The notes: generated from the letters alone by a model not told the origin. Counted from the stretch's first letter, positions 45,346 through 57,585 are shown. The stretch is DNA of 64,000 bases from Vibrio ezurae NBRC 102218 (GCF_000467185.1 NZ_BATM01000037.1:1-64000), one strand, 5' to 3'. Translations and numbers: made by a program.

Positions 45346-46119
45346 ATGAGCGTTAAAGAACCCCTAGAACAAGCCTCACAAGACACAACCCATTTTGGCT
45401 TTGAAACGGTAGCCAAAACTGAAAAGGTAACTAAAGTGGCCGAGGTTTTTCATTCGGTTGCGAGCAAATACGACCTGATGAATGATGTGATGTCTGGTGG
45501 AATTCATCGCTTATGGAAACGTTTCACTATTGATTGTAGTGGCGCACGCCCAGGACAGAGAATTTTGGATCTTGGTGGTGGTACTGGAGATTTAACAGCT
45601 AAGTTTTCACGTATCGTAGGTGATACTGGGCATGTTGTTCTCGCGGATATCAACAACTCAATGTTGAATGTGGGCCGTGACAAATTAAGAAATACAGGTG
45701 TGGTGGGTAATGTTCATTACGTTCAAGCCAATGCCGAAGAATTGCCGTTCCCAGATGATTATTTTGATTGTATTACGATCAGTTTCTGTCTGCGTAATGT
45801 GACGGATAAAGACAAAGCCTTGCGTTCTATGTATCGCGTGCTTAAGCCTGGTGGCCGTTTGTTGGTACTTGAGTTCTCGAAACCAATATTCTCACCACTT
45901 TCCAAAATTTATGATGCTTATTCATTTCATATCCTACCGAAAGTCGGGGGGATTATTGCCAATGATAAAGAAAGCTATCGTTACCTTGCCGAATCGATTC
46001 GCATGCACCCAGATCAAGAAACACTCGAAGGTATGATGCAAAGTGCAGGATTTGAGCAAACGAATTACTACAACCTAACCGGTGGTATTGTTGCTTTGCA
46101 CCGTGGTTACAAATTTTAG
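45346..46119 (+). CDS. ubiE: Ubiquinone/menaquinone C-methyltransferase
   Basis: 257 residues. SAM-dependent C-methylation in both ubiquinone and menaquinone synthesis. Motifs seen: [21 protein letters not shown] (38-58), SAM motif [40 protein letters not shown]. The usual LDLAGGTGD has Gly in place of Ala. First gene of ubiE-ubiJ-ubiB-tatABC. Confidence 0.96.
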   Translation: MSVKEPLEQASQDTTHFGFETVAKTEKVTKVAEVFHSVASKYDLMNDVMSGGIHRLWKRFTIDCSGARPGQRILDLGGGTGDLTAKFSRIVGDTGHVVLADINNSMLNVGRDKLRNTGVVGNVHYVQANAEELPFPDDYFDCITISFCLRNVTDKDKALRSMYRVLKPGGRLLVLEFSKPIFSPLSKIYDAYSFHILPKVGGIIANDKESYRYLAESIRMHPDQETLEGMMQSAGFEQTNYYNLTGGIVALHRGYKF

Positions 46120-46131
46120 CGGAACACGTAG

Positions 46132-46737
46132 ATGCCCATTGATTCTTTAGTAACAGCTGCTGTTGAAGTGTCTTTCAATTCACTGATAAAACAACAGCCT
46201 GAAAGTCAAAAACAATTAGCTCGTATGAAAGGCTCGACAATTCGTTTGAATTTAAAAGAGCTAAATAAAAGCCTGATTTTTGTTTGTAGCCAACAAATTG
46301 ATGTGTTGGCCTCGTTTGAGGGAACTCCAGATTGTGAGTTGACCTTAAGCCTAACGGCGCTACGGGATTTACAACAGCAGGCCAATATCAACGAGCTTTT
46401 TAAGCAAGACAAACTGTCTGTTGCTGGAGATATGCAAGTTGGGCAGCAATTTGCCACTCTAATGCAGTTAAGCAAGCCCGATATTGCAGAAATTTTGTCG
46501 AAGGTGGTGGGTGATGTTGCCGCGCATACCTTGGTGTCGGGGGCAAAAAATGGTCTATCTTTTTTGCAAAACAGTGCACAAAAGCACACCTCTCATCTTA
46601 AGCACGTGGTGACAGAGGAGTGGCAGTTAGCCCCTTCACCATTAGCCGTCGCTAATTTTTGCGATCAGGTTGACGATGTACAAGCCAAGTTAGCGTCTCT
46701 TGAGCAACGTTTGTCGCGTTTAACGGAGACCGAATGA
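46132..46737 (+). CDS. ubiJ: UbiJ, ubiquinone biosynthesis accessory factor
   Basis: 201 residues. N-terminal SCP2-like lipid-binding domain (about 14-115) and C-terminal helical segment with a coiled coil ([17 protein letters not shown]). UbiJ with UbiK organises the soluble ubiquinone-synthesis complex and binds lipid intermediates. Its last four bases overlap the ubiB start (ATGA). Confidence 0.92.
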   Translation: MPIDSLVTAAVEVSFNSLIKQQPESQKQLARMKGSTIRLNLKELNKSLIFVCSQQIDVLASFEGTPDCELTLSLTALRDLQQQANINELFKQDKLSVAGDMQVGQQFATLMQLSKPDIAEILSKVVGDVAAHTLVSGAKNGLSFLQNSAQKHTSHLKHVVTEEWQLAPSPLAVANFCDQVDDVQAKLASLEQRLSRLTETE

Positions 46738-48368
46738 CCCCTTCTGAGCTCAAGCGTTTATATCAAATCACTCGCGTCAAACTTGAGTATGGACTTGATG
46801 AGTTAATTCCTGAGCATGACCTAGCTAAGTTTCCACGTTTAGCTCGCAAGGCGCTGTTTTGGGTTAAAAATAAGCACCCAGAAAAAGAGTTAGGGCATCG
46901 TATGCGTTTAGCATTGCAAGAGCTAGGTCCTGTATGGATTAAGTTCGGGCAAATGATGTCTACTCGTCGTGATCTTTTCCCCCCTCATATCGCGGATCAG
47001 CTTGCCTTACTGCAAGATCGCGTTAGCCCTTTTGCTGGGCATTTGGCAAAAAAACATATTGAGTTGGCTTTAGGTGGGCCAGTAGAAGAATGGTTTGACG
47101 ACTTTGATATTGAGTGTTTAGCTTCCGCTTCTATTGCACAGGTGCATACGGCTAAGCTGAAAGAATCAGGGCGAGAAGTGGTGTTAAAGGTTATTCGTCC
47201 AGATATTCGTCCAGTGATTGATGCGGATATTAAGCTGATGTTTCGTATGGCGAGACTGTTGGCAAAGGCGGTTCCTGAAGCGCGTCGACTAAAGCCTGTA
47301 GAGGTGGTTGCTGAGTATGAGAAAACATTAATCGACGAGCTTGATCTGCGTCGAGAAGCGGCGAATGCAATGCAACTTCGTCGTAATTTTGAAAATAGCG
47401 AAGAGTTGTATGTTCCAGAGGTTATTCCTGATTTAAGCAGTAAAAACTTGATGGTATCGGAGCGAATCTATGGGATTCAAGTTTCTGATATCGAAGGGTT
47501 GATAAACAATGGCACCAACATGAAACTGTTGGCAGAGCGTGGTGTTACGGTCTTTTTCACCCAAGTATTCCGTGACAGTTTTTTTCATGCTGACATGCAC
47601 CCAGGCAATGTTTTTGTGCAATATTCACATCCAGAAAATCCCCAATGGATTGGTTTAGATTGTGGCATTGTTGGGACGCTTAACGCTGACGATAAGCGCT
47701 ATCTAGCAGAAAACTTATTGGCTTTCTTTAATCGAGACTACCGAAAGGTGGCTCAGTTACACGTCGATTCTGGTTGGGTGCCTGCCGATACTAATGTTCA
47801 AGAGTTTGAGTTTGCGATTCGTATGGTGTGCGAGCCCATATTTGCGAAACCATTGTGTGATATTTCATTTGGGCATGTGCTACTGAATTTGTTCAATACG
47901 GCCCGACGCTACAATATGGAAGTGCAGCCGCAACTGGTACTGCTACAAAAGACCTTGTTGTACGTCGAGGGACTAGGACGACAGTTGTATCCGCAACTCG
48001 ATCTTTGGGAGACCGCTAAACCATTTCTTGAAAAATGGATGGCGCAGCAAGTCGGTCCTCAAGCTGTGGTCAACTCAATTAAAGAGCGAGCTCCATTTTG
48101 GGCTGAAAAACTGCCAGAATTACCCGAACTTCTTTATGACAACTTGAAGAACAGTAAGCATTTGTCTAGAAAAGTTGAGCATTTATATGAGGGATATCGA
48201 CAAACGAAAAGACAACACGCCACAGGCCAATTTATGTTTGGAATAGGTGCTACATTTATCGTATGCTCGTCAATACTTTACGTTAATGATAACCCTTTGA
48301 TTTCTTCTGGGGTTGGTGGGTTAGGGTTGCTGGCTTGGTTGTTGAGTTGGCGTACCTACCGTGCGTGA
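46734..48368 (+). CDS. ubiB: UbiB, atypical kinase-like protein for ubiquinone synthesis
   Basis: 544 residues. ADCK/UbiB family: KxGQ-type motif in [12 protein letters not shown], the Ala-rich loop in [12 protein letters not shown], the ATP lysine in VVLKVIRP, ExD in [12 protein letters not shown], catalytic FHADMHPGN, metal site GLDCG. Two C-terminal membrane helices (about 499-540). An ATPase that supports ubiquinone synthesis, possibly by extracting intermediates. Coupled to ubiJ. Confidence 0.96.
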   Translation: MTPSELKRLYQITRVKLEYGLDELIPEHDLAKFPRLARKALFWVKNKHPEKELGHRMRLALQELGPVWIKFGQMMSTRRDLFPPHIADQLALLQDRVSPFAGHLAKKHIELALGGPVEEWFDDFDIECLASASIAQVHTAKLKESGREVVLKVIRPDIRPVIDADIKLMFRMARLLAKAVPEARRLKPVEVVAEYEKTLIDELDLRREAANAMQLRRNFENSEELYVPEVIPDLSSKNLMVSERIYGIQVSDIEGLINNGTNMKLLAERGVTVFFTQVFRDSFFHADMHPGNVFVQYSHPENPQWIGLDCGIVGTLNADDKRYLAENLLAFFNRDYRKVAQLHVDSGWVPADTNVQEFEFAIRMVCEPIFAKPLCDISFGHVLLNLFNTARRYNMEVQPQLVLLQKTLLYVEGLGRQLYPQLDLWETAKPFLEKWMAQQVGPQAVVNSIKERAPFWAEKLPELPELLYDNLKNSKHLSRKVEHLYEGYRQTKRQHATGQFMFGIGATFIVCSSILYVNDNPLISSGVGGLGLLAWLLSWRTYRA

Positions 48369-48401
48369 TTATTAATAGAATGGAAACAAGGATTATTACA
48401 C

Positions 48402-48659
48402 ATGGGTGGAATTAGTATTTGGCAACTGTTAATCATTGCCGTGATTGTGGTTCTGTTATTCGGAACTAAGAAATTGCGTGGTATTGGCGGTGATCTAGGC
48501 TCGGCGGTTAAAGGTTTCAAGAAAGCAATGTCTGATGACGAGACAACGTCTCAAGAAGCAAAAGAAGCAAAAGACGCAGACTTTGAGAAGAAGAACATTG
48601 CTGAACAAAAAACCGCAGAGCAAAGCACAGAGAAACAAAAAGACAAAGAGCAGGTTTAA
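48402..48659 (+). CDS. tatA: Twin-arginine translocase subunit TatA
   Basis: 85 residues. Short N-terminal helix ([19 protein letters not shown]), hinge [21 protein letters not shown], amphipathic helix and a charged Lys/Glu-rich tail. It forms the size-variable pore that exports folded proteins. GGAA ribosome site. Four bases from tatB. Confidence 0.95.
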   Translation: MGGISIWQLLIIAVIVVLLFGTKKLRGIGGDLGSAVKGFKKAMSDDETTSQEAKEAKDADFEKKNIAEQKTAEQSTEKQKDKEQV

Positions 48660-48662
48660 TCT

Positions 48663-49001
48663 GTGTTCGATATTGGTTTTTGGGAGCTGATACTCATCTC
48701 TGTTTTAGGGCTGGTGGTTTTGGGGCCTGAACGTCTTCCCGTTGCGATTCGTAGTGTGGTTCGCTTTGTCAATTCAGCAAAATCTATGGCCAATAATGTC
48801 AAAGATGAGCTGGATCATGAGCTCAAAATTCATGAACTTCAGGAAAACCTGAAAAAAGCAGAACAAATGGGGATGAAAGATATGTCTCCAGAACTGCGTC
48901 AATCTGTAGAAGAACTAAAAGAAGCAGCACAAAGTGTTCAGCAGCCTTACAAGTCTTCAGACAGCACTAAACAGTCGTCTGCTCCTAAGTCGCAAGATTA
49001 A
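48663..49001 (+). CDS. tatB: Twin-arginine translocase subunit TatB
   Basis: 112 residues. [26 protein letters not shown] is the classic TatB opening with the Glu in helix 1 and the GPERLP hinge; a long amphipathic helix follows with a Ser/Lys/Gln tail. With TatC it recognises twin-arginine signal peptides. Starts with GTG. Confidence 0.95.
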   Translation: MFDIGFWELILISVLGLVVLGPERLPVAIRSVVRFVNSAKSMANNVKDELDHELKIHELQENLKKAEQMGMKDMSPELRQSVEELKEAAQSVQQPYKSSDSTKQSSAPKSQD

Positions 49002-49045
49002 TCAATAGGGGCTTATTGCCCCTTTTGTTATTTATAGAGGTTTCT

Positions 49046-49792
49046 ATGTCTTCGGTTGATTCCAACCAACCATTGATGAGCCATCTGATTGAACTACGCA
49101 CTCGCTTACTGCGCGCAATTAGTGCAGTAATGGTAGTGTTTCTGTGCCTGATTTACTTTTCAGGTCATATCTATGAGTTCGTATCGGCTCCGTTAATTGA
49201 TCGTCTACCCGAAGGGGCAACGATGATTGCAACGGATGTCGCGTCACCGTTTTTTACGCCGCTTAAACTGACGTTGATTACTTCGGTATTTGTTGCCGTT
49301 CCGTTTATCTTATATCAAGTTTGGGCATTTGTTGCGCCAGGACTCTACAAGCATGAGAAGCGCTTGGTGATGCCATTGTTGTTCTCTAGCTCACTGCTCT
49401 TTTACTGTGGTGTCGCATTTGCGTATTTTGTGGTGTTTCCGCTAGTGTTTGGCTTTTTTACGGCTATCTCGTTAGGTGGGGTAGAGTTTGCAACGGACAT
49501 TTCTAGTTATCTTGATTTTGTCTTAGCGCTATTTTTAGCGTTTGGTATTGCATTTGAAGTGCCGGTTGCCATCATCTTGCTGTGTTGGACCGGAGCAACA
49601 GACGTGCAAACATTGAAAGCCAAGCGACCTTTTGTGGTTGTGGCCGCGTTTGTGATTGGCATGATGCTAACTCCGCCCGATATTATTTCTCAGACCTTGT
49701 TGGCTGTGCCAATGCTGCTGCTATTTGAGGTGGGCTTGTTCTTTGCGCGCTTCTATACTCGAAAAGATGAGGACGAAGAGCAAGCAGAATAG
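49046..49792 (+). CDS. tatC: Twin-arginine translocase subunit TatC
   Basis: 248 residues, six membrane helices. [15 protein letters not shown] (10-24) is the signal-peptide contact region, and the family motifs FTPLKLT and [17 protein letters not shown] follow. ATG 49046 has AGAGG five bases upstream; a TTG ten codons earlier is open but unneeded. A terminator follows the operon. Confidence 0.95.
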   Translation: MSSVDSNQPLMSHLIELRTRLLRAISAVMVVFLCLIYFSGHIYEFVSAPLIDRLPEGATMIATDVASPFFTPLKLTLITSVFVAVPFILYQVWAFVAPGLYKHEKRLVMPLLFSSSLLFYCGVAFAYFVVFPLVFGFFTAISLGGVEFATDISSYLDFVLALFLAFGIAFEVPVAIILLCWTGATDVQTLKAKRPFVVVAAFVIGMMLTPPDIISQTLLAVPMLLLFEVGLFFARFYTRKDEDEEQAE

Positions 49793-49821
49793 ATACTGCT
49801 TTCTCTATCGCTTAATCAATG

Positions 49822-49848
49822 AAAAAAATCCCCGCTTGGGGATTTTTT
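49822..49848. terminator. Bidirectional terminator tatC/tatD
   Basis: Stem AAAAAATCCCC/GGGGATTTTTT with loop GCTT, A and T runs on both sides. It serves the convergent tatC and tatD genes. Confidence 0.92.
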
Positions 49849-50609
49849 TATAGGTTGAACAACTGCACTGCGTTTTGAGTGGTGAGTGCATCTACCTCTG
49901 TCAGGCTCAACTCTCTCAGGTCGGCAACTCGCTGCGCGACTAACTGAGTATAGGCGGGTTCATTACGCTTGCCTCGATGAGGCACTGGAGCAAGATAAGG
50001 ACAGTCGGTTTCTAGTATCAGGTATTGTAAGTCCAAGTGCGGAACGACTTTATCCATACCGCCATTTTTAAAGGTCGATACACCACCAAGCCCTAAATGA
50101 AAGCCAAGATCATTGATGGCTTTTGCTTCTTCGACGCTGCCACCAAAGCAATGGAATACGCCACGCAAAGAACCATCTTGTTCCTTCTTCAGTAGGCTAA
50201 GTGTTTCCTCAATAGAATCTCTGGTATGGATAACGACCGGAAGGTTGCGTTGTTTGGCCCAGTTTAGTTGGGTGGAAAAGGCATATTCTTGTTCTTTACG
50301 AAAGGTTTTGTCCCAGTAGAGATCAATGCCAATTTCACCTACTGCGATGAAGTTGTGTTTATCAAACCAACTTTCTATCTCAGTTAAGGTTTGCTTGATG
50401 TCTTGGTTTACATAACATGGATGCAATCCCATCATCGAACGGCAAATATCAGGATAAGCCGCTTCGGTAGCTAGCATAGGTTGAATAGACTCTAGGTCGA
50501 TATTGGGCAGTAATATTTGATTAATCCCAGCTTGCAGAGCGCGCTCTACAACTTGGTCTCGATCTTGGTCAAATTCACTGGCATAAATATGGGCGTGGGT
50601 GTCGATCAT
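49848..50609 (-). CDS. tatD: TatD-family metal-dependent DNase
   Basis: 253 residues. TIM-barrel hydrolase. Metal ligands: DTHAHIYA (3-10), GEIGIDLYW with the bridging Glu, VIHTRD, FHCFGG and ETDCPYLAP. Active as 3'-5' exonuclease in E. coli and not needed for Tat export despite its name. Here it is convergent with tatABC rather than in the operon. It could be a paralogue such as YjjV or YcfH, but the position supports TatD. Confidence 0.85.
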   Translation of the reverse strand: MIDTHAHIYASEFDQDRDQVVERALQAGINQILLPNIDLESIQPMLATEAAYPDICRSMMGLHPCYVNQDIKQTLTEIESWFDKHNFIAVGEIGIDLYWDKTFRKEQEYAFSTQLNWAKQRNLPVVIHTRDSIEETLSLLKKEQDGSLRGVFHCFGGSVEEAKAINDLGFHLGLGGVSTFKNGGMDKVVPHLDLQYLILETDCPYLAPVPHRGKRNEPAYTQLVAQRVADLRELSLTEVDALTTQNAVQLFNL

Positions 50610-50708
50610 GGATAAACATCATTTGTTGGCTATTTGTGCTCCAGTATATGTGCATTCGTTCTATTTTTCATGTTCTGTGCGTTCCTAGTGGAATGGTTAA
50701 TGTTATGA

Positions 50709-51755
<1,047 letters not shown>

Positions 51756-51778
51756 CCGTACCGATTGGTTGTGAAGTT

Positions 51779-51802
51779 AAGGCCCTTTTTAGGGCCTTTT
51801 GT
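51779..51802 (+). terminator. Terminator of hemB
   Basis: Stem AAGGCCCT/AGGGCCTT with loop TTTT and TTTTG after it. Confidence 0.85.
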
Positions 51803-51820
51803 ATTAGTGGAGAAGAGAAA

Positions 51821-52255
51821 ATGTCTGTTGTTGTTCGCGAAGGCTCTTTGCAAGAAGCATTGCAGGTGATGCGTTCTATTCCTGAGTTTACTCAATCAGA
51901 AAACCTAGAGTCTCTTCGCTCGCGTTTAGCTAACCGTAGGTCATTAATTCTTATTGCGGAAGAGTGTGGGAGATTACAGGGCTTTAAAATAGGCTATGCA
52001 CAAGATAGTGATACTTTTTACAGTTGGTTGGGCGGAGTCAACGACAGCGCACGTGGAAAAGGCATAGCACAACTGCTTTTAGATGAACAAGAGCGTCAGG
52101 TTCGAGTTGCAGGGTTTGATTGGTTAACCGTGAAGTCACGTAATCAGTTTGCTGCGATGCTGAGGTTGCTACTGCGTAACGGTTATTGGATTGAAAAATG
52201 TGAGCCAAAGAGTAACCCTTTGCAAAATAGACTGTATTTTAAAAAATCCCTATAG
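51821..52255 (+). CDS. GNAT-family N-acetyltransferase
   Basis: 144 residues. The acetyl-CoA site is VNDSARGKGIAQLLLDEQ (about 72-89, with RGKGIA as the Q/R-x-x-G-x-A motif). A beta bulge follows in DWLTVKSRNQFAAMLRLLLRNGY, and YFKKSL ends the fold. The acceptor is unknown. GGAG ribosome site. It lies 65 bases after hemB behind a terminator, so it is probably separately or weakly expressed. Confidence 0.85.
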   Translation: MSVVVREGSLQEALQVMRSIPEFTQSENLESLRSRLANRRSLILIAEECGRLQGFKIGYAQDSDTFYSWLGGVNDSARGKGIAQLLLDEQERQVRVAGFDWLTVKSRNQFAAMLRLLLRNGYWIEKCEPKSNPLQNRLYFKKSL

Positions 52256-52603
52256 GTTAAAAAGTCAGCGAGTGAGTCTGGGAGACTTGTTGCGCAACCA
52301 TACTGTTCAATATTTCCTTCAGAAAATCTTTGTCCACACACGCCGATCAGGGTAGGATCTTTTAATTGATCAATAGATCTGATTTAAGTTATTGATTTTA
52401 AGTTATTTTTTGTGTTTGAAATAGACTTTATCTACAGGCTTTTTAAATGCCAAGATAATTTGCACACATACTTATCCACAGGTCGGTGTGTTGAGATTCG
52501 CAATATTTGTCAGTGTCATTGAAGGGTCTCTAGATAAGCAGAGTGACTCATGGCATCCTATAGCTAAGTTATCCCTCCTTCTACCTAAGCTGGACACCAA
52601 ACC
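52256..52603. promoter_or_regulatory. polA upstream region with DnaA boxes and a GATC cluster
   Basis: Three DnaA-box-like 9-mers in the same orientation: TTGTCCACA (52330-52338, one mismatch), TTATCTACA (52428-52436, one mismatch) and TTATCCACA (52472-52480, perfect). Four GATC sites fall within 35 bases (52345-52379), followed by an AT-rich tract. This is origin-like, but short and without origin neighbours. It more likely means DnaA/SeqA influence on polA. Confidence 0.55.
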
Positions 52604-55408
52604 ATGGCAACTATCCCCGAAAATTCGCTGATATTAATTGACGGCTCTTCATACTTATACCGAGCATTTCATGCTTACCCTGGCACCATGAGTAATGGTG
52701 AGCATCCGACCAACGCCGTTTATGGTGTGATGAATATGCTCAGAAGCATGATGCGTCAATTCTCTAGCGAGCGTATTGCGGTGATCTTTGATGCCAAAGG
52801 TAAGACGTTTAGAGATGACATGTATCCAGAGTACAAAGCAAATCGTCCACCAATGCCAGACGATTTACGATCTCAAATTGAGCCTCTACACAATATGATC
52901 AAAGCCATGGGCTTACCTCTTATCTCGATTTCAGGGGTTGAAGCTGATGATGTGATTGGTACTTTATCAGCCGCCGCATCGAAAAAAGGTATGCCTGTAC
53001 TGATCAGTACTGGTGATAAAGACATGGCGCAGTTGGTGGATGAGAACGTCACGTTGATCAATACCATGACCAATGTGGTATCAGATAGAGAAGGGGTGAT
53101 AGATAAATTTGGGATCCCACCTGAGCTGATTATCGATTACCTAGCTTTGATGGGCGATAAAGTCGATAACATTCCTGGCGTTCCTGGAGTGGGTGATAAA
53201 ACCGCGACCGCTCTCTTACAAGGTATTGGCGGTCTTGATGATATTTACGCTAACCTTGATAGCATTGCCGCATTGGGCTTTCGCGGTTCAAAAACCATGG
53301 CGAAGAAGCTGCTTGAGCATAAAGAGTCGGCTTACCTTTCTTATCGCTTAGCGACAATTAAACTCGATGTAGAGCTAGACGTCACTTTAGACGACTTGGT
53401 TAAAGCGACGCCAGATAAAGATTTGTTGATTTCTTTATACGGAAAAATGGCATTCAAATCTTGGTTAAATGAATTATTAGAAGGTGGTACGGGCGTTGTT
53501 GAGGCCGATGAAAAATCAGGCCGAGCAGTCAGTGGCACTGGAGCGAAAAAAGAGATTACCGCCACGATTGCTGATAAAGCCATCACTATAGATCGCAGTA
53601 AATATCAAACCATACTGGATGAAGAGAGTTTTAATGCATGGCTAGAGAAATTAACACAAGCCGATGTGTTTGCTTTTGATACGGAAACAGACAGCCTAGA
53701 TTACATGGTTGCCAACCTTGTCGGCTTATCTTTTGCCACTGAAGAAGGCGAAGCCGCTTATGTTCCTGTTGCCCATGACTATTTAGATGCGCCTGCGCAA
53801 CTAGAGCGCAGTTGGGTGTTAGAGCAACTTAAGCCTTTACTTGAAGATCCTAAACAGGCGAAAGTAGGACAGAACCTCAAGTACGATGCTTCGGTGCTGG
53901 CTCGATACGACATTGAAATGCAAGGCATTGCTTTTGACACTATGTTGGCCTCTTACGTTTATAACAGCGTCGGTGGCAAGCATGATATGGATAGCTTGGC
54001 GCTGCGATTTCTACAGCATCCGTGCATCTCCTTTGAGCAAATAGCCGGTAAGGGGAAAAAGCAGCTAACCTTCAATCAAATTGATTTAACGGAAGCATCG
54101 CCTTATGCGGCAGAAGATGCCGATGTTACGCTACGACTGCACAATCACTTGAATGCGTTTTTAGAAGAAAATGAAAAACTGAATTCAGTTTATCAAGAGA
54201 TTGAAATTCCTCTTATACCGGTACTTTCACGCATTGAGCGTCGCGGGGTATTGGTGGATGACATGTTATTAGGCACTCAATCCCAAGAAATTGCCCAACG
54301 CCTTGATGAGTTACAAGCAAAAGCATTTGAAATTGCGGGCAAAGAGTTCAACTTAAGCTCTCCAAAACAGTTGCAAGGAATTCTATTTGAAGAGATGGAA
54401 TTACCTGTTATCAAGAAAACACCTTCTGGTGCGCCGTCAACCAATGAAGAAGTATTGCAAGAGCTTGCCTTGGATTACCCACTACCGAAGCTGATTCTTG
54501 AGCATCGTGGTTTGGCAAAATTGAAGTCGACTTACACCGATAAGTTGCCGAAGATGATCAACCCAAGCACTGGACGTGTTCATACCTCTTATCATCAAGG
54601 TGTGACCGCGACGGGACGTTTGTCGTCGACCGATCCAAACTTACAGAACATTCCTATTCGTAATGAAGAAGGACGCCGTATTCGTCAGGCATTTGTCGCA
54701 CCGCACGGCTGGAAAATTTTGGCGGTCGATTACTCTCAAATAGAGCTACGCATCATGGCGCACCTTTCTGGAGACAAAGCCCTGTTGGAGGCCTTTAGAA
54801 CTGGCAAAGATATTCACGCTGCGACGGCAGCAGAAATCTTAGGTGTAGATATTGACCAAGTCTCTAGTGAACAACGTCGACGTGCGAAAGCTGTCAACTT
54901 TGGTCTTATCTATGGTATGAGCGCCTTTGGTTTAGCTAAGCAGCTTGGCATCCCTCGTGGTGAAGCTCAGCACTATATGGACACTTACTTTGAGCGATAC
55001 CCTGGTGTAATGCAGTACATGGAAGAAACACGCAGCCAAGCTACAGAGCAGGGCTATGTTGAAACGCTGTTTGGACGTCACTTATACCTTCCTGAAATTA
55101 ACTCTAGAAATGGTATGCGCCGTAAAGCCGCTGAGCGTGCAGCGATTAACGCACCGATGCAAGGTACGGCCGCTGACATTATCAAGAAAGCCATGCTGTT
55201 AGTTGATGAGTGGATTGAAAAACAACAAGGTGAACCTAAAGTTCGTATGTTAATGCAAGTACACGATGAATTGGTTTTTGAAGTTCGTGAAGATGCATTA
55301 CAAGAAATTGAAAGTAACATACAGAATTTGATGGAATCTGCGGCCACATTGGATGTGCCTTTGGTTGCGGATGCGGGCCATGGTGACAACTGGGATGAGG
55401 CGCACTAG
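52604..55408 (+). CDS. polA: DNA polymerase I
   Basis: 934 residues, close to E. coli's 928. The 5'-3' exonuclease domain is ~1-300 ([26 protein letters not shown]). The 3'-5' exonuclease domain starts near 345 with DTETDSLD, so proofreading metal ligands are present. The polymerase domain holds motif A DYSQIELR, motif [14 protein letters not shown] and motif [11 protein letters not shown]. It removes primers and repairs gaps. Monocistronic; spf follows as in E. coli. Confidence 0.97.
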   Translation: MATIPENSLILIDGSSYLYRAFHAYPGTMSNGEHPTNAVYGVMNMLRSMMRQFSSERIAVIFDAKGKTFRDDMYPEYKANRPPMPDDLRSQIEPLHNMIKAMGLPLISISGVEADDVIGTLSAAASKKGMPVLISTGDKDMAQLVDENVTLINTMTNVVSDREGVIDKFGIPPELIIDYLALMGDKVDNIPGVPGVGDKTATALLQGIGGLDDIYANLDSIAALGFRGSKTMAKKLLEHKESAYLSYRLATIKLDVELDVTLDDLVKATPDKDLLISLYGKMAFKSWLNELLEGGTGVVEADEKSGRAVSGTGAKKEITATIADKAITIDRSKYQTILDEESFNAWLEKLTQADVFAFDTETDSLDYMVANLVGLSFATEEGEAAYVPVAHDYLDAPAQLERSWVLEQLKPLLEDPKQAKVGQNLKYDASVLARYDIEMQGIAFDTMLASYVYNSVGGKHDMDSLALRFLQHPCISFEQIAGKGKKQLTFNQIDLTEASPYAAEDADVTLRLHNHLNAFLEENEKLNSVYQEIEIPLIPVLSRIERRGVLVDDMLLGTQSQEIAQRLDELQAKAFEIAGKEFNLSSPKQLQGILFEEMELPVIKKTPSGAPSTNEEVLQELALDYPLPKLILEHRGLAKLKSTYTDKLPKMINPSTGRVHTSYHQGVTATGRLSSTDPNLQNIPIRNEEGRRIRQAFVAPHGWKILAVDYSQIELRIMAHLSGDKALLEAFRTGKDIHAATAAEILGVDIDQVSSEQRRRAKAVNFGLIYGMSAFGLAKQLGIPRGEAQHYMDTYFERYPGVMQYMEETRSQATEQGYVETLFGRHLYLPEINSRNGMRRKAAERAAINAPMQGTAADIIKKAMLLVDEWIEKQQGEPKVRMLMQVHDELVFEVREDALQEIESNIQNLMESAATLDVPLVADAGHGDNWDEAH

Positions 55409-55550
55409 ACATTATTTGCCTCTAACTTGACGATTAGTGAGAGGCATGTCACTGAATGTTGCGAGTTATTGATTGTAATTTGAACAACACTTTGTGGCGT
55501 ATATGCACTCATGGAGCGTACTTTTTTTGAAAAAAAACAACAGAAAGTGT

Positions 55551-55578
55551 TTGCATTTGTTCTCAGATCGGGTAAATT
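55551..55578 (+). promoter_or_regulatory. Promoter of spf
   Basis: TTGCAT (-35, 55551-55556) and TAAATT (-10, 55573-55578) with a 16-base spacer. The RNA start at 55586 is at the expected distance. In E. coli the spf promoter is repressed by cAMP-CRP; no clear CRP site was seen here. Confidence 0.65.
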
Positions 55579-55585
55579 TATCGGT

Positions 55586-55693
55586 GTAGGGTACAGAGGT
55601 AAGATGTTCCATCTTTCAGACCTTTTGTTTCACGTTATTAGAATTTATATAAATTCATACGCCTCAGTCGGTATTTGACTGAGGCGTTTTTTA
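55586..55693 (+). ncRNA. spf: Spot 42 RNA
   Basis: About 108 nt. The 5' 45 bases are nearly identical to E. coli Spot 42 (GTAGGGTACAGAGGTAAGAT and on to TTTCAGACCTTTT). The end is a terminator, ACGCCTCAGTC/GACTGAGGCGT, with T6. It lies between polA and engB as in E. coli. Spot 42 is an Hfq-dependent RNA that adds to catabolite repression of secondary carbon genes. The middle differs from the E. coli sequence, while the pairing regions are kept. Confidence 0.95.
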
Positions 55694-55896
55694 TTGCCTG
55701 AAAGAAATGAGACCTTTTGATTTATAAGGTTTTTTCTTGAACTTACAAAGTGATTCCGCTGGATAGAGACTTATATTGTCAGGGCTAGTCCCGATAAGTA
55801 TTTAGTTATGCTGGTTTTTTATGTGTAGCGATATAAGGGAATTGAGCGGTGGGCGAGGAAGCGCCTAGCGCACGATAACAGCAGTTTGTAATTTAA
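55694..55896. other. Region between spf and the engB terminator
   Basis: About 200 bases with no gene or clear fold. Confidence 0.3.
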
Positions 55897-55927
55897 AAAC
55901 AAAAACGCGACCCAATTGGATCGCGTT
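55897..55927 (-). terminator. Terminator of engB
   Basis: Stem AACGCGA-CCC/GG-TCGCGTT around AATT, with an A run at 55895-55905 that becomes U on the minus strand. It lies 36 bases past the engB stop. Confidence 0.8.
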
Positions 55928-55962
55928 GTGTTTAAAGCCGGTTTCTTAAGTGAGTGATTTCA

Positions 55963-56616
55963 TTACTCTTGCTCTGGTGCACTCTCTGCATCGTCTTGCT
56001 CAAGCTCAGCAAAAGCAGGTGCAAACCAAGTGTCTAGGCGAGCTCGTAACTGATCAACGCCAAGTCCTTTAAGAGAAGAAAACACGTCCACATTCACATC
56101 ACCACCAAAGCCGATAGCATCGTTGCGTATTTTGAGCAATGTTGCTTTGCGTGCGCCACTTTTTAACTTGTCCGCTTTTGTTAACAGTACTTGTACTGGA
56201 ATGCCAGAATCGACCGCCCAAAAGATCATTTGTTGATCAAGGTCTTTCATTGGATGACGAATATCCATTAGTACGACGAGACCCTTTAGGCACTGACGTT
56301 TTTGTAAGTATTCACCAAGGCTTTTTTGCCATTTCTTTTTAAGTTCTAGTGGAACTTGTGCAAAGCCGTATCCCGGTAAATCAACAATGTGGCAGTTTTC
56401 ATCTACTTTAAATAAGTTGATGAGTTGGGTACGGCCTGGGGTTTTACTGGTTTTGGCTAGTGCACGTTGATTCGTTAGGCGATTGAGCGCACTGGATTTT
56501 CCCGCATTTGAACGACCCGCAAATGCGATTTCGATACCTTCATCTTCTGGAAGGTGACGAATATCAGGGGCACTAGTTATAAAATGCGTGTTTTGGTAAT
56601 GAATTTTTGCGCTCAC
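55963..56616 (-). CDS. engB: Ribosome-biogenesis GTPase EngB (YsxC/YihA)
   Basis: 217 residues from GTG 56616. Essential GTPase for 50S assembly. G1 GRSNAGKS (34-41), G2 TPGRTQ, G3 DLPGYGFA, G4 TKAD, G5 SSLKG. The opening [20 protein letters not shown] is the family's. The GTG has GGAG six bases upstream; the ATG four codons earlier lacks a ribosome site. It has an acidic C-terminal tail. Confidence 0.93.
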   Translation of the reverse strand: MSAKIHYQNTHFITSAPDIRHLPEDEGIEIAFAGRSNAGKSSALNRLTNQRALAKTSKTPGRTQLINLFKVDENCHIVDLPGYGFAQVPLELKKKWQKSLGEYLQKRQCLKGLVVLMDIRHPMKDLDQQMIFWAVDSGIPVQVLLTKADKLKSGARKATLLKIRNDAIGFGGDVNVDVFSSLKGLGVDQLRARLDTWFAPAFAELEQDDAESAPEQE

Positions 56617-56828
56617 TGTTAACTCCATCGCGACTTTGTGTAGTCGACTGATTACTTTTTTGTGAATTTGTGTAAAATAACCGTGTTCGGCATTAGTTCG
56701 CCTATTCTAGCACGACAAAAGGCGACACCTATGGCTTGTTCATCTTTTCGGGTACTTTTATTCAATCTAGAACATAAAAACTGAGCATGCCTTAGCCTCG
56801 GAAGCTCAAATTATTATAATGGAATGTC

Positions 56829-57446
56829 ATGAAGAAATTAGCGCTAATAGTAACTCTTTTCGCTAGCTGCTCAGTATGGGCTGCAGGTAACATTGAAGCA
56901 GGTAAGCAAAAATCAATCACATGTACAGCTTGTCACGGTGCTGATGGCAACAGTCCTGTTGCTCTTTATCCTAAGCTTGCTGGTCAACATGAAGGTTATC
57001 TTGTCAAACAGCTTAAAGATTTTAAGTTGGGTGCAACGAGCGGGGGCAAGCAAGGTCGCTATGATCCTGCGATGAGCGCTATGGCAATCCCTCTATCTGA
57101 ACAAGATATGGCGGATATCTCGGCTTATTATGCTTCGATACCGACATCCGAGAACAGCACACCTGAAGATGTGGTTGAACAAGGTCAAGAGTTATATCTT
57201 GCTGGTAATGCTGAGCGTGGCATTACAGCTTGTGTCGCGTGCCATGGTCCAAGAGGGAATGGTACGAGTTTATCGGGCTTCCCTAAGATCTCTGGACAGC
57301 ACGCTGATTATATTAAGTCTCAGCTACAGAAATTCGCTTCACTGGATCGCACTAACGATCTCAATGAGATGATGCACGATGTTTCGAAAAAGCTAACGGA
57401 AGAAGAGATTGATGTATTGTCTAAATACGTTGGTGGCCTTCACTAG
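56829..57446 (+). CDS. Dihaem cytochrome c4
   Basis: 205 residues. Signal peptide MKKLALIVTLFASCSVWA, then two homologous cytochrome c domains with haem motifs CTACH (about 32-36) and CVACH (about 137-141). Methionine ligands are probably in DPAMSAMAIPLS and NEMMHDVSKK. Periplasmic electron carrier to terminal oxidases, such as the cbb3 type. Monocistronic with its own terminator. It lies between engB and the Csr RNA. Confidence 0.92.
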   Translation: MKKLALIVTLFASCSVWAAGNIEAGKQKSITCTACHGADGNSPVALYPKLAGQHEGYLVKQLKDFKLGATSGGKQGRYDPAMSAMAIPLSEQDMADISAYYASIPTSENSTPEDVVEQGQELYLAGNAERGITACVACHGPRGNGTSLSGFPKISGQHADYIKSQLQKFASLDRTNDLNEMMHDVSKKLTEEEIDVLSKYVGGLH

Positions 57447-57476
57447 CACTGATGAATAGCCATTGCTGATCGATAA

Positions 57477-57503
57477 AATAAAGGCTCGTAGTGGGCCTTT
57501 ATT
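57477..57503 (+). terminator. Terminator of cytochrome c4
   Basis: Stem AATAAAGGC/GCCTTTATT with a 9-nt loop, 31 bases past the stop. Confidence 0.8.
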
Positions 57504-57541
57504 GCATTTTAAGGCTTTGAAAAATAAGAACAATGAACCTT

Positions 57542-57585
57542 AATTGTTGAAACTGTGATCAGTTCGTGTAGTTTAACAATTGCAC
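57542..57585 (+). promoter_or_regulatory. Dyad and -35 region upstream of the Csr RNA
   Basis: AATTGTTGAAACT (57542-57554) and AGTTTAACAATT (57570-57581) form an inverted repeat with one unpaired base and a 15-base spacer. TTGCAC at 57580-57585 with TAGAGT at 57602-57607 is a plausible promoter. A regulator bound to the dyad would touch the -35 element. Confidence 0.5.

Noticed and set aside
52256..52603. Possible replication origin
   Set aside because: DnaA boxes and GATC sites are present, but they are too few and polA is not an origin neighbour in this group; oriC1 of vibrios lies by mnmG/mioC. Treated as a regulatory region.
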